The notes: generated by a model not told the origin, from the letters alone. Positions 49,218-59,934 are shown, counted from the first letter of the stretch. The stretch is 64,000 nt of DNA from Acinetobacter sp. ANC 4169 (GCF_002135355.1 NZ_NEGE01000005.1:1-64000), one strand, 5' to 3'. Numbers and translations: made by a program.

Positions 49218-51644
49218 ATGTCTGAAATTATTATGAATCAAGAAACCTTAGCTACACAGGTTCCAAGCGTATTACCGCTTTTAGCGCTACGAGATGTGGT
49301 GGTTTATCCACACATGCAAATTGCGTTATTTGTAGGTCGTGAAAAATCGATCAATGCAGTTGACGTGGCCCGTAACAGTGACAATCTGGTATTTGTAGTT
49401 GCACAACAAGATTCTCTTACAGAAGAAATTGATCACGACAACTTATATCAATACGGTACTGTCGCGAAGATTGTGCAAGTTGTGAATCATGAAAATGATG
49501 AAAACTGTATAAAAGTACTCATTGAGGGCTTACACCGTTCGAAACTGGTCAAAATCATCGACAACGATGCATATTTATCAGCCGAACATGCACTTAGCCC
49601 AATGACAGTGAATATTGAAGCCGACTCTCAAGAAACACGTGTACAAGAACTGCGAACTTTATTTGCCCAATATGCAGAAGCAAAATTACGTAATGCACGT
49701 GAATTGATTACTGCTGCAAATAAAATCGATGATTTATTGCAACTGTTGTTCTTCGTGGCCACTCGTGTGCCATTGAACATCGATGTCAAACAAAAGTTCC
49801 TGGAACATGATGACTTTGAAGCACATTTGACTGAGCTCATGACTTATTTGTTGCAACAATCTGAAGAACAGCAGATTGAGCAAACCTTGCATGACTCGGT
49901 AAAACGCCAGATGGAGAAAAACCAGCGCGAATACTTCCTGAATGAAAAAATGAAGGTGATTCAGCGCGAGCTTTCCGACATGAACGGCGGTGCTGAAGAT
50001 GATGTAGCTGAAATTGAGCGTCGTCTTGAAGAAGCTGACTTACCTGAACACGTGCGTAAAAAAGCGGAATCTGAATTCCGTAAGTTAAAAGCAATGCAAC
50101 CTGCTTCAAGTGAAGCTGCCGTGGTGCGCAATTATATCGAGGCGATTTTAGATACGCCTTGGAATAAAGCCAGCAAAGTCAGCATTAACCTGAACAAGGC
50201 ACAAGAGATTCTGGATGCTGACCATTATGGTCTAGATGAAGTGAAACAACGTATTGTTGAATACTTGGCTGTTCAATCTCGCGTGAAAAAACTCAAAGGT
50301 CCAATTCTTTGTCTGGTTGGTCCTCCAGGGGTAGGTAAAACCTCACTGGGTGAATCGATTGCCAAAGCCACAGGTCGTGAATTTGTGCGTATGGCCTTAG
50401 GTGGCGTGCGTGACGAAGCGGAAATCCGTGGTCACCGTCGTACTTATATTGGTGCGATGCCAGGTAAAGTGGTGCAGTCTTTGACCAAAGTCGGCGTGAA
50501 GAACCCGCTGTTCTTGCTCGACGAAATTGACAAGATGGCACAAGACTACCGTGGCGATCCGGCTTCAGCATTACTTGAAGTACTCGATCCATCACAAAAC
50601 AGCAAGTTCAACGATCACTACCTCGATCTTGATCTTGACCTTTCTGAAGTGATGTTCATCTGTACTGCAAACAGCATGAATATTCCTGAAGCCTTGCTGG
50701 ACCGTATGGAAGTGATTCGTCTACCGGGTTATACCGAAGAGGAAAAAGTTAATATTGCTGAACGCTACTTGGTTCCTAAAGCCATTAAGGACAACGGTTT
50801 ACGTAGCAAAGAACTGACTATTCATGAACAAGCGATCCGTGACATCGTGCGTCGTTATACACGCGAAGCCGGTGTGCGTAGTCTGGAACGTGAAGTATCA
50901 AAAATTGCGCGTAAAGTGGTAAAAGAAGCGGTCAGCAAAAAAGCCAAGAACTTGCATCTTGATATTACTGCAGAAAACTTGCCGGATTACCTGGGCGTAC
51001 ATAAGTTCGACTACGGTATGGTGGAAGAAGAAGCACAAGTCGGTCGTGTCAATGGCTTGGCTTGGACTTCGGTCGGTGGCGAATTGTTGACCATTGAAGT
51101 TGCAGCCATGAAAGGTAAAGGAAAATTCATTACTACCGGTTCACTCGGTGATGTCATGAAAGAATCCATTACCGCTGCAATGACGGTGGTTCGTACCCGT
51201 GCAGATGCACTAGGTATTGAAGCTTCAAGATTTGAAGAAACCGATATCCATGTGCATTTACCTGAAGGTGCAACCCCGAAAGATGGTCCGTCTGCAGGCT
51301 TGGCACTCACCACTGCCCTGGTTTCTGCCTTCACTGGCATCCCGGTTCGTGCTGATATTGCCATGACCGGTGAAACCAACCTTGGCGGTCGTGCAATGCG
51401 TATTGGTGGCTTAAAAGAGAAACTTTTGGCAGCTCATCGCGGTGGCATTAAACTGGTATTCATCCCTCAAGAAAACGTTCGTGACTTGGTGGAAATTCCA
51501 GAAAATGTTAAAGCCGGTCTGGAAATTAAGGCAGTGAAAAACATCGATGAGATCTTGCCATTTGCCTTGATTGAAGCGCCAAAACCGTTGGTGAAAGCAC
51601 CAATTGTGAAGCCAATTGCAGAAGGCAAAGCAGCCCGTCATTAA
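49218..51644 (+). CDS. lon: ATP-dependent protease Lon
   Basis: Lon degrades misfolded and regulatory proteins. ATG 49218 with AGGAG 6 bases upstream gives 808 residues; GTG 49212 is an alternative. The N-terminal substrate domain (about 15-205) starts LPLLALRDVVVYPHM. The AAA+ module has Walker A GPPGVGKTS and Walker B LFLLDEIDKM. The serine-lysine protease domain shows DGPSAGLAL (Ser) and GGLKEKLLAAHRGGI (Lys). It is monocistronic with a terminator. No clear sigma-32 promoter was identified. Confidence 0.97.
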   Translation: MSEIIMNQETLATQVPSVLPLLALRDVVVYPHMQIALFVGREKSINAVDVARNSDNLVFVVAQQDSLTEEIDHDNLYQYGTVAKIVQVVNHENDENCIKVLIEGLHRSKLVKIIDNDAYLSAEHALSPMTVNIEADSQETRVQELRTLFAQYAEAKLRNARELITAANKIDDLLQLLFFVATRVPLNIDVKQKFLEHDDFEAHLTELMTYLLQQSEEQQIEQTLHDSVKRQMEKNQREYFLNEKMKVIQRELSDMNGGAEDDVAEIERRLEEADLPEHVRKKAESEFRKLKAMQPASSEAAVVRNYIEAILDTPWNKASKVSINLNKAQEILDADHYGLDEVKQRIVEYLAVQSRVKKLKGPILCLVGPPGVGKTSLGESIAKATGREFVRMALGGVRDEAEIRGHRRTYIGAMPGKVVQSLTKVGVKNPLFLLDEIDKMAQDYRGDPASALLEVLDPSQNSKFNDHYLDLDLDLSEVMFICTANSMNIPEALLDRMEVIRLPGYTEEEKVNIAERYLVPKAIKDNGLRSKELTIHEQAIRDIVRRYTREAGVRSLEREVSKIARKVVKEAVSKKAKNLHLDITAENLPDYLGVHKFDYGMVEEEAQVGRVNGLAWTSVGGELLTIEVAAMKGKGKFITTGSLGDVMKESITAAMTVVRTRADALGIEASRFEETDIHVHLPEGATPKDGPSAGLALTTALVSAFTGIPVRADIAMTGETNLGGRAMRIGGLKEKLLAAHRGGIKLVFIPQENVRDLVEIPENVKAGLEIKAVKNIDEILPFALIEAPKPLVKAPIVKPIAEGKAARH

Positions 51645-51658
51645 TTGCAATTCGCTAC

Positions 51659-51688
51659 AAAAAAGAGAGCTTCGGCTCTCTTTTTTTA
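51659..51688 (+). terminator. Terminator of lon
   Basis: AAAAGAGAGC-TTCG-GCTCTCTTTTTTT, 14 bases after the stop. Confidence 0.9.
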
Positions 51689-51830
51689 TGTGCATAAGTT
51701 TTACTATATAAATAGAAAAGGACTTGAAAAATCTACTTCTCACCCTTATCTAATAGTATAGAGACCCTAAATGCGCTGTTCGTTTCTAATTGATTTCTAG
51801 TTAAATTTCTAATTAATAAGTTATGTGAAT

Positions 51831-51862
51831 GGTCATCTACATCTCCAGGTAGATGGCCTTTT
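51831..51862. terminator. Hairpin near the 3' side of the M28 peptidase gene
   Basis: GGTCATCTAC, an 8-base loop, GTAGATGGCC, TTTT. It is oriented as a plus-strand terminator, although no plus-strand gene ends just here. A second barrier after lon is possible. Confidence 0.4.
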
Positions 51863-51900
51863 GATCGCAGTCCCAGTTTTCACTTAAGGGGCTGCGTTTT

Positions 51901-52860
51901 TTATTCATCAGCTTGCAGCAATAAACTATAAACCAGACCATCAATCACGTTGGCCATTTTTCCAATATTGAGTGTCTTCAGCGTATCGGCCGCAGTATGA
52001 TAATGCTTGTTACGGAAAAAAGCCGTATCTGTAATCATCATGGCCGGAATACCAAACTTCCAGTAATTCAAATGATCAGAAACCTCCATAGCACTAATAA
52101 AAGAAGGAGCCACCAGTCTTTGGCACTCCAAACGATCGAGCATACGCATCGCTTGACAGTATTTCGCCCCCAGATCATAAGACTGTAAATTACTCACCGC
52201 AGCAATAAAATTACCATGCTGTGGATACACCCATTTCAAACCCGCCGGATATTCCTGTACCAGTTTTTCATCAAAGTAACCAATCATCTCTAATATATAA
52301 ACGCCCTGAATCTGCTCCTTTTGCGCCTGTACAGATTTCGCATGCACAAAACTCCCCATCTGCTCAGTCTTAAAAAATGGCGGCTCAGCCAAAGTATAAA
52401 ATACAAAATCCACATTATGTGCCAGTTGGGATTTCTGCTGCGCCAGTATCCGCGCCGTTTCAATCACTCCCGCCACACCCGAAGCATTGTCATCTGCGCC
52501 CTGAGTTTCCCCAAACACATCATAATGCGCACCGACAATCACCTTGTCCGCATGGCCTGCAGTGAGCGTACACACCACATTGCGATAACCCGAGCCATTG
52601 ACCGAATAATTCTGATACTGGCACGGAATACCAAACAGGCGCATTTGCTCTTTAATCCATGCAGAAACACGTTGCAATTCTTCTATATTTTTATAATGAC
52701 GATTGCCCTGCTCACCCATAATTTGTTCCAGATAAACCTGTAAATTATCGGTACTGGCCGGTGATGCACTGGGTAATGCCCATGTCGAAGCACTGAAAAA
52801 AATAGCAACAAAGAAGCTACCCAATAAGCAGCTTAAATTTTGATGATGTTTAAATCTCAT
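51901..52860 (-). CDS. Exported M28-family zinc metallopeptidase
   Basis: A 319-residue aminopeptidase-like protein with a signal peptide (LLGSFFVAIFFSASTWA, to about residue 29). M28 ligands: VGAHYDVFGETQGADDNASG (His and bridging Asp), the acid in FVFYTLAEPPFFK, and DTAFFRNKHYHTAADT near the C-terminus (His). It acts in the periplasm or outside the cell; the substrate is unknown. The position of the catalytic Glu (EPP in place of EE) is somewhat atypical. It is monocistronic and divergent from rlmH. Confidence 0.85.
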   Translation of the reverse strand: MRFKHHQNLSCLLGSFFVAIFFSASTWALPSASPASTDNLQVYLEQIMGEQGNRHYKNIEELQRVSAWIKEQMRLFGIPCQYQNYSVNGSGYRNVVCTLTAGHADKVIVGAHYDVFGETQGADDNASGVAGVIETARILAQQKSQLAHNVDFVFYTLAEPPFFKTEQMGSFVHAKSVQAQKEQIQGVYILEMIGYFDEKLVQEYPAGLKWVYPQHGNFIAAVSNLQSYDLGAKYCQAMRMLDRLECQRLVAPSFISAMEVSDHLNYWKFGIPAMMITDTAFFRNKHYHTAADTLKTLNIGKMANVIDGLVYSLLLQADE

Positions 52861-53013
52861 TAATTGCTAATCCACTCTTATTATTGGTTTTGATCCATGA
52901 ATGAAGATTAAAACAACATCTCAAGCTCATTTTCAATTTCAATTTGTTGCGCTAAATAAGTAAAAACCATTTTAGCGTTTATAATGGTGCTGACTTTCAA
53001 ATCACCGAATCTT

Positions 53014-53496
53014 ATGAAAATCCGAATTATTACCATCGGTCAAAAAATGCCAGCCTGGGTACTCACTGGTTTTGAAGATTACTTCAAACGCATTCAGCCT
53101 TTTGTGCAAACCCAGATTATTGAATTGCCGATGGCCAAACGCGGCAAAAATGATTCTGAGGCCGATATTCTGAAATACCGCAATATTGAGGGAGACAGCA
53201 TTTTAAATGCACTTAAACAGAATGAAACCTTAATTGCACTGGAAGTTGGCGGTAAAGAATTCAGTACTGAAAAACTGGCCGAAACCATGAAACAATGGAT
53301 GCTTGAAGGCAATGATGTGGTTCTGGCCATTGGTGGCCCGGATGGTCACTCCGAAGCGGTACGTAAAGCCGCTGCATGGCACTGGTCACTCTCCAAGCTG
53401 ACTCTGCCTCACCCTATGGTTCGGGTCATGCTGATCGAGCAGTTATACCGTGCCATGAGTATCAACAATAATCATCCTTATCATCGGGCAGGTTAA
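53014..53496 (+). CDS. rlmH: 23S rRNA pseudouridine-1915 N3-methyltransferase
   Basis: RlmH is a SPOUT methyltransferase acting on helix 69 of 23S rRNA in assembled ribosomes. Start at 53014 gives 160 residues, near the usual 155. Motifs: MKIRIITIGQKMPAW, LEVGGKEFSTEKLA, LAIGGPDGHS (SAM knot) and the tail EQLYRAMSINNNHPYHR. Confidence 0.96.
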   Translation: MKIRIITIGQKMPAWVLTGFEDYFKRIQPFVQTQIIELPMAKRGKNDSEADILKYRNIEGDSILNALKQNETLIALEVGGKEFSTEKLAETMKQWMLEGNDVVLAIGGPDGHSEAVRKAAAWHWSLSKLTLPHPMVRVMLIEQLYRAMSINNNHPYHRAG

Positions 53497-53697
53497 GCAG
53501 GCGCACAGCGGATGTTTTGAGTTTGGCTAAATCGTTTTACAGCTCGTGTATTTCTAAACCTAAATCATACATTTAATTGAGTCCTGCTCTATTGTTCTAT
53601 AAACGAAACAATATGTTGATATAAATTGTATTTATTCTATTTCTCTTTATTTGGCATCATATCCTCAATCGATATTATTTGAATTAGGCGCGTCATC

Positions 53698-54474
53698 ATG
53701 AATTTACAAACTTTACCCGGTTTATTTATTTCACATGGATCACCCATGTTGGCGCTTAATCCGGAACAGGTTGGCCCGGCTTTGGAGCGATTGAGTTTAA
53801 ATCTGCCTCAACCACAAGCCATTATTGTGATGTCAGCCCACTGGGAAAGTAATGCCCTTGAAGTGAGTAGCAGTGTTCGCCCCGAAACCTGGCACGACTT
53901 TCGCGGTTTTCCGCCTGAGCTGTATGAAATGCGCTACCCTGCACCAGGTCAGCCGGAACTTGCAGAAGAAATCCTGCACCTTTTAGCCAGTGCCGGCTTG
54001 GCTGCTCATGCCAATAGCACCCGTCCACGTGATCATGGCGTATGGATGCCATTGCTGCATATGTATCCTGCTGCTGATATTCCGGTGGTAGAAATTTCTT
54101 TACCCATGAACATGTCTGCTGAAGAGATTTATAAAATCGGTCAAACCCTTGCACCACTTCGAGAAAGACAAGTATTGATAATTGGTTCAGGCAGTATTAC
54201 CCATAACTTGCGTGAACTGGCATGGCATGGTGAAGCTGCTGCTGTACCCGAATGGGCCTCGACTTTCCGTAACTATGTGGTAAGCAAGCTAAACCATGGC
54301 GACTATGACGCTGTGCTGGACTGGCAAAATATCCCTTATGTAGAGCGTAATCATCCGACTCTGGAACATTTTGCGCCACTGTTCTTTGCGATGGGTACAG
54401 GCTCGCGCTTTAGCATTGTGCATAGCAGTTTCAGCATGGGCTCGCTGGGTATGGATATTTACCGTTTTGATTAA
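53698..54474 (+). CDS. ygiD: YgiD/LigB-type extradiol dioxygenase
   Basis: A 258-residue class III extradiol dioxygenase related to 4,5-DOPA dioxygenase. Metal-ligand histidines appear in LFISHGSPMLAL, VMSAHWES and RPRDHGVWMPLLHMYP; ITHNLREL carries the catalytic-region His. It is monocistronic. The in vivo substrate is unknown in this group. Confidence 0.88.
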   Translation: MNLQTLPGLFISHGSPMLALNPEQVGPALERLSLNLPQPQAIIVMSAHWESNALEVSSSVRPETWHDFRGFPPELYEMRYPAPGQPELAEEILHLLASAGLAAHANSTRPRDHGVWMPLLHMYPAADIPVVEISLPMNMSAEEIYKIGQTLAPLRERQVLIIGSGSITHNLRELAWHGEAAAVPEWASTFRNYVVSKLNHGDYDAVLDWQNIPYVERNHPTLEHFAPLFFAMGTGSRFSIVHSSFSMGSLGMDIYRFD

Positions 54475-54613
54475 TTCATAACTTTTTATTAATTATTAAC
54501 AAAATTATAGTTATGGATACATTTTGATACTAAATTCACCAGAATGTATCCATATTTTTTGAATACTCATGCTTTATTCTAATAAAAATTCTTCAAAACC
54601 AAGTACTTTTAAA

Positions 54614-55381
54614 ATGAAACTTAAACTTTTAGCGATAGCCCTTTTCCCTCTCATGCTTGTTGCATGTCAGTCTGGCGATATTCAAAAAGCTGGGGATGTT
54701 GCCGTGTCAGTGTTACATCAACAAAAAGCCGATCAGACTTTAGCTTCCTATCAATGGAGTACCAGTACCGGTACTGCACCTAAACCATTGGTACTGAATT
54801 TTGATGATAAAGGCCGCTTGAGCATTGCTACCAGCTGTAATGGTATGGGCAGCAGCTGGAAAGTGGAACATAACCAGATTGTGACAGGGCCTCTAATGGG
54901 CACCCTAATGGCATGTGAACCAAAAGCCATGCAACAAGAAAGTGTCGCTAAAGATTTGTTTAACGACCGCAAAGCTCCATTTATTTTAGATTTAAAAGAT
55001 ACCCAGCAACCTACATTGACCATCATTTCAGCGACAGGTGAGAAATATATTTTTACAGGAAAAATGACAGCTGAAACTAAATATCAAAGCCAAGCTGAAA
55101 CTATTTTTCTGGAAATTTCACCTGAAACTAAACCATGTAGCGGTGTTGCTCCACAAACCTGTTTACAGATTCGGGAAGTTAAATATAGTGAAAGCGGGAT
55201 AAAAACCCAGGTCGATAAAGACTGGACTTTATTCTACGACCAGATCGAAGGTTTTACCCATAACCCCAACGAGCGACAAATCATTCGTGTCAAACGTTAT
55301 GAAATCAAGCATCCTGCTGCAGATCAGTCGAAATATGCTTATATCCATGACATGACCGTTGAACGCTCAACAGTGAAATAA
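54614..55381 (+). CDS. META/DUF4377-domain lipoprotein
   Basis: Start at 54614 gives 255 residues with a signal sequence and lipobox LVAC at about residue 18. The first domain (about 45-145) resembles META/HslJ (LASYQWSTSTG, then ATSCNGMGSSWKV and GTLMACEP). The second (about 160-250) resembles DUF4377 (ETKPCSGVAPQTCLQIREVK, WTLFYDQIEGFTHNPNE). An outer- or inner-membrane envelope protein, possibly stress related; the role is unknown. Confidence 0.75.
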   Translation: MKLKLLAIALFPLMLVACQSGDIQKAGDVAVSVLHQQKADQTLASYQWSTSTGTAPKPLVLNFDDKGRLSIATSCNGMGSSWKVEHNQIVTGPLMGTLMACEPKAMQQESVAKDLFNDRKAPFILDLKDTQQPTLTIISATGEKYIFTGKMTAETKYQSQAETIFLEISPETKPCSGVAPQTCLQIREVKYSESGIKTQVDKDWTLFYDQIEGFTHNPNERQIIRVKRYEIKHPAADQSKYAYIHDMTVERSTVK

Positions 55382-55398
55382 ATAGTTTATTCAAGACA

Positions 55399-55430
55399 TA
55401 AAAAACCGATGCCAAAGCATCGGTTTTTTA
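55399..55430. terminator. Shared terminator between the META lipoprotein gene and gdhA
   Basis: AAAAAACCGATGC-CAAA-GCATCGGTTTTTT lies between the convergent genes, with A and T runs on both sides. Confidence 0.9.
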
Positions 55431-55450
55431 AAGCTTAAACTAAGTCAAAC

Positions 55451-56794
55451 TTAGAATACGCCTTGAGCAAGCATTGCATCGGCAACTTTTACGAAGCCGG
55501 CAATGTTCGCACCGTCAACATAGTTCACAGTACCATCTTCTTTAGTACCGTATTTCACGCAGTTACGGTGAATTTCTTTCATGATCGCGTGTAAACGCTC
55601 ATCAACTTCTTCGAAAGTCCAGCCTAAACGCAATGCATTTTGAGACATTTCAAGACCAGAAGTTGCTACACCACCGGCATTCGATGCTTTACCTGGAGCA
55701 TAAAGAATTTTCGCTTCAACGAATTTCTCAACCGCTTCAAGCGTAGAAGGCATGTTTGCACCTTCAGCAACACAGATTGCACCGTTTGCTAAAAGTTTAG
55801 CAGCATCATCAGCATCTAATTCGTTTTGAGTTGCACACGGAAGCGCGATATCACACTTGATACCCCAAGGACGTTGACCTTCAAGATATTCAAAACCGTG
55901 TTTAGAAGCGAACTCGGAAATACGGCCACGTTTAACGTTTTTAAGTTCCATTACTTCTGCAAGAAGTTCCTCAGTGAAACCATCTTTAACAAAAACAGTA
56001 CCAGCAGAGTCAGAAAGTGAAACGACTTTCGCACCCAAGAACATTGCTTTTTCAGCAGCGTATTGAGCAACGTTACCCGAACCAGAAATAGTCACGACTT
56101 TATCTTTAAAGCTGTCGCCACGAGTTTTCAGCATTTCCTCAGCGAAATACACAGTACCGTAACCAGTTGCTTCAGGACGAGCCAATGAACCACCGAAAGT
56201 TAAGCCTTTACCAGTGAATACACATGAAGTGTCATTGCTGAGTTTCTTCATCATACCAGCCATGTAACCCACTTCACGGCCACCTACACCGATATCGCCC
56301 GCAGGAATATCAGTATTAGAACCAAGGTGACGGTACAACTCGATGATTAATGCTTGGCAGAAACGCATGATTTCGCCTTCAGACTTACCTTTAGGGTCGA
56401 AGTCTGAACCACCTTTACCACCGCCCATAGGCAATGTAGTCAAGGCATTTTTGAAAGTTTGTTCAAAACCTAAGAACTTAAGAATTGAAAGGTTCACTGA
56501 AGGGTGGAAACGCATACCACCTTTGAATGGACCAATAGCTGAGTTGTACTGTACGCGGAAAGCACGGTTCACATGAGTTTGACCTTTGTCATCTACCCAA
56601 GAAACGCGGAATTGAATCGCACGTTCAGGTTCTACCAGGCGTTCAAGTAATCCATGATCAGCATATTCTGGATTCTTTTCAATGAAAGGCCAAAGGCTGG
56701 TCATTACTTCTTCTACAGCTTGTAGAAACTCTGGTTGATGTTGGTCACGTGATTTAACGTAATTTAGGAAGTCGTTAAGGCTGTTGTATTTCAA
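55451..56794 (-). CDS. gdhA: NADP-specific glutamate dehydrogenase
   Basis: GdhA assimilates ammonium by converting 2-oxoglutarate to glutamate. The 447 residues equal the E. coli hexameric form. Motifs: FRVQYNSAIGPFKGGMRFHP, PMGGGKGGSDFDPKGKS (catalytic Lys), and the GSGNVAQYAAEKA nucleotide fold. The start is TTG at 56794: GAGGA lies 7 bases upstream, and TAA two codons before excludes an upstream start. It is monocistronic. Confidence 0.96.
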   Translation of the reverse strand: MKYNSLNDFLNYVKSRDQHQPEFLQAVEEVMTSLWPFIEKNPEYADHGLLERLVEPERAIQFRVSWVDDKGQTHVNRAFRVQYNSAIGPFKGGMRFHPSVNLSILKFLGFEQTFKNALTTLPMGGGKGGSDFDPKGKSEGEIMRFCQALIIELYRHLGSNTDIPAGDIGVGGREVGYMAGMMKKLSNDTSCVFTGKGLTFGGSLARPEATGYGTVYFAEEMLKTRGDSFKDKVVTISGSGNVAQYAAEKAMFLGAKVVSLSDSAGTVFVKDGFTEELLAEVMELKNVKRGRISEFASKHGFEYLEGQRPWGIKCDIALPCATQNELDADDAAKLLANGAICVAEGANMPSTLEAVEKFVEAKILYAPGKASNAGGVATSGLEMSQNALRLGWTFEEVDERLHAIMKEIHRNCVKYGTKEDGTVNYVDGANIAGFVKVADAMLAQGVF

Positions 56795-57129
56795 CGCTTA
56801 ATCCTCAGCAGATTTATGGATCAAAATTGGTCAAAATTTCAATCAATGATATATTTTGGCGCAAAACATTAAATATCACTTGCACCTATTCAGCAATAGT
56901 TTTTTAAAAAAAACTTCAATTACCTATATAGAACATATATTTAATTTAATTATTCAGTCTTTTTAGTTATATATGACATAACTTTTATATATGTATTGAT
57001 GTAATAATTTGCCCAATATTAATGCATTCATGGTTCCATTTTTGCGCACAAGAATTCTATGTAAAAACATGCTAGTATTGCTCTCCAGCACATTGTTTCA
57101 CACTGCTTGCCCAGCACTCCCGGTTATAC
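56795..57129. other. Divergent gdhA/rsxB promoter region
   Basis: An AT-rich 335-bp gap. It must carry promoters for both genes, but no confident hexamer pair, operator or small gene was seen. Confidence 0.5.
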
Positions 57130-57924
57130 ATGAACACTCAAATTAGCTTGATTCAAAAAATTGACGCCCTGTTGCCGCAAACACAATGCGGACTTTGCGG
57201 TCATCGAGATGGATGCCTGCCTTATGCAAAAGCCATAAGTGAAGGTGAAGAGGCCAATAAATGTGTACCAGGCGGACAACCGATTGCCAATGCTTTGGCT
57301 GAATTGCTGGGTCGCCCTCCACTGCAAGCGGAAGAAAGTGTTTGGCCGATTCAAAGTGATGGTCGTCCGCAACGCATGAAAGCGATTATTCGTGAAGATG
57401 AATGTATTGGTTGCACCAAATGTATCAGCGCCTGCCCAGTCGATGCCATTATTGGCTCAGGCAAACTCATGCATAGCATTTTGACTGACCTGTGCACGGG
57501 TTGTGAACTCTGTATTCCACCCTGCCCGGTCGACTGCATTGACCTGATTGAAGATCTGCAAGCCGTACCCTCCGAAGAGGCGCGTATTGCTGAACAGAAT
57601 GACCTGCGCAATCGCTATTATGCCCATATTCAACGTGAAGAAAAACGCCGTATCAACCGTAAAGGTCCGGTGGTGCGTGCCAATATTGACACCGCATTAT
57701 TTGCCCAATTTTCAGCGCAAAGCGATGTGGTTCAAGAAATCCAGTTGGTAGCGAAAATAGATAAACCTGTCATTAGCCAGGATGCGGCAACAACCATTCA
57801 GCTTGCCAAAATTCGCACACAAATCAAAAAATTAGAAAAACAGCTTAATGTTCGGGAAGACATAAAAAAACGTGCCCTGCTTGATGATTTACAACAGCAG
57901 CTGAGTGCTTTGGGAGCATCATGA
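57130..57924 (+). CDS. rsxB: RsxB-like iron-sulfur protein without Rnf partners
   Basis: A 264-residue ferredoxin-type protein. The N-terminal [4Fe-4S] motif [10 protein letters not shown] with a later C in KCVPGG is the Rnf B domain. Two ferredoxin clusters follow ([12 protein letters not shown] and [12 protein letters not shown]). The membrane anchor of classical RsxB is missing, so it should be cytosolic. The C-terminal 90 residues are charged and coiled. It overlaps nth by four bases; rsxA, C, D, G and E are absent. In E. coli nth ends the rsx operon, so this looks like a retained remnant. Confidence 0.85.
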   Translation: MNTQISLIQKIDALLPQTQCGLCGHRDGCLPYAKAISEGEEANKCVPGGQPIANALAELLGRPPLQAEESVWPIQSDGRPQRMKAIIREDECIGCTKCISACPVDAIIGSGKLMHSILTDLCTGCELCIPPCPVDCIDLIEDLQAVPSEEARIAEQNDLRNRYYAHIQREEKRRINRKGPVVRANIDTALFAQFSAQSDVVQEIQLVAKIDKPVISQDAATTIQLAKIRTQIKKLEKQLNVREDIKKRALLDDLQQQLSALGAS

Positions 57925-58619
57925 TGGCGGTTAAAAACATGACCAGAAAGCAGATTCAGGTGTTTTTTGAGCGTTTACGTGAGCAAAGGCCCAGCCCCAA
58001 AACCGAACTGAATTATAACAACCCTTTTGAACTTTTAGTGGCCGTGACCTTATCAGCCCAAGCTACAGATGTCAGTGTCAACAAAGCTACGGATAAGCTG
58101 TTTCCGGTGGCAAATACTCCTAAAGCCATTTATGCCTTGGGCGTTGAGGGATTAAAAGAATATATCAAGACCATTGGCTTATATAATGCCAAAGCCGAGA
58201 ACGTGATTAAAGCCTGCAAGATGCTGATTGAGAAACACAACAGCGTGGTACCCAATAATCGTGCCGATCTGGAAGCATTACCCGGTGTGGGACGTAAAAC
58301 TGCAAATGTAGTACTTAATACCGCCTTTGGCCATCCGACCATGGCGGTCGATACCCATATTTTTCGCGTAGGCAATCGAACCGGTCTGGCGGTGGGTAAA
58401 AATGTGCTTGAGGTTGAATATCGACTAGTGAAAGTCATTCCAAAGGAATTTATTGTCGATGCCCATCACTGGCTGATCTTGCACGGTCGTTATTGTTGTA
58501 TTGCCCGCAAGCCCAAATGTTATGAATGTGTGGTCTCAGATGTCTGCAACTGGCCAGACCGTTTCGAATTCGGTGCAGCACGTAGCATTGCTGTAAAAAA
58601 TATTGAAGCTGAACTTTAA
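57921..58619 (+). CDS. nth: Endonuclease III
   Basis: Nth is a bifunctional DNA glycosylase/AP lyase that removes oxidised pyrimidines. The 232 residues contain the helix-hairpin-helix [15 protein letters not shown] with the catalytic Lys, the Asp in [12 protein letters not shown], and a [4Fe-4S] cluster C-x6-C-x2-C-x5-C ([17 protein letters not shown]). It overlaps the rsxB stop (ATGA). Confidence 0.96.
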   Translation: MMAVKNMTRKQIQVFFERLREQRPSPKTELNYNNPFELLVAVTLSAQATDVSVNKATDKLFPVANTPKAIYALGVEGLKEYIKTIGLYNAKAENVIKACKMLIEKHNSVVPNNRADLEALPGVGRKTANVVLNTAFGHPTMAVDTHIFRVGNRTGLAVGKNVLEVEYRLVKVIPKEFIVDAHHWLILHGRYCCIARKPKCYECVVSDVCNWPDRFEFGAARSIAVKNIEAEL

Positions 58620-58643
58620 GTTCAGCTTTTTTATACGCAGTTT

Positions 58644-58953
58644 AGGGTCTGTTGACAATTCGTCTATGTTTGCGACTGTGAGTATTTTTTAGGCGATACG
58701 AGGCGAGAACTATAAAATTTAGTCATTCTAAATGCGTAGTTCACAACGATGTAGCGTCAAAAATACTCTAGTCCCCAGCTGCGCCTTGCGCTGCAAACAA
58801 AGCAGTGCTTTGTTCTGGCTCAGGTTGTGGCTAAAATTATCTCAGACTGCGTCATGAAATTTAAAAATGGAACCACCATTCTTTGCATTTCGTTCCTTGT
58901 CTGCTCAATTTTAGCCTACAACGCAAGCCATTTATGAAATGTCAACAGACCCT
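58644..58953 (+). mobile_element. MITE-like element, copy B (310 bp)
   Basis: Perfect 14-bp terminal inverted repeats (AGGGTCTGTTGACA/TGTCAACAGACCCT) with TA at both borders. It is non-coding, has the same internal hairpin (58680-58769) and palindrome as copy A, and lies in the same orientation. It begins 24 bases after nth and ends inside the stop codon of the convergent small membrane-protein gene. Confidence 0.87.
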
Positions 58954-59158
58954 ATTTTTTTTCTTGCTCAGCTTTTTCTTGGTCGCGTTTTTGTTGATCG
59001 CGTTGCGCCTGTAACTTCGGATGCAATTGACGCTGTGGGGCTTTAGCTGCATTTTCTGCACGTTCTTGTTGGCGCACTTTGCCCAGTATTTTAAAGCTCA
59101 TATAGAACAAAGCGATCAAAACTACCAGAAACAGCAGCATTAAAACCAAAACACCCAT
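58952..59158 (-). CDS. Small membrane protein, possibly truncated by MITE copy B
   Basis: The ATG at 59158 gives 68 residues: a strong hydrophobic span (about 2-22, MGVLVLMLLFLVVLIALFYM) and a very basic/polar, Lys/Gln/Glu-rich tail ending EQEKK. The stop TAG uses the TA border plus the terminal G of the MITE, so the original C-terminus may have been longer. It is followed upstream by a terminator that belongs to adk's side. The family is not recognised. Confidence 0.5.
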   Translation of the reverse strand: MGVLVLMLLFLVVLIALFYMSFKILGKVRQQERAENAAKAPQRQLHPKLQAQRDQQKRDQEKAEQEKK

Positions 59159-59191
59159 TTTCACAGTGGCAGTTCCCGTCAACAAGACAAA

Positions 59192-59226
59192 TAAAAAAGA
59201 GCCCTAATATGACTTAGGACTCTTTT
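59192..59226 (-). terminator. Terminator of adk
   Basis: On the minus strand AAGAGTCCTAAG-TCATA-TTAGGGCTCTT with one mismatch, then TTTT; 37 bases after the adk stop. Confidence 0.75.
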
Positions 59227-59262
59227 AATGTCAAAACATTCAGCCTTATGCGGGCATATGAA

Positions 59263-59934
<672 letters not shown>

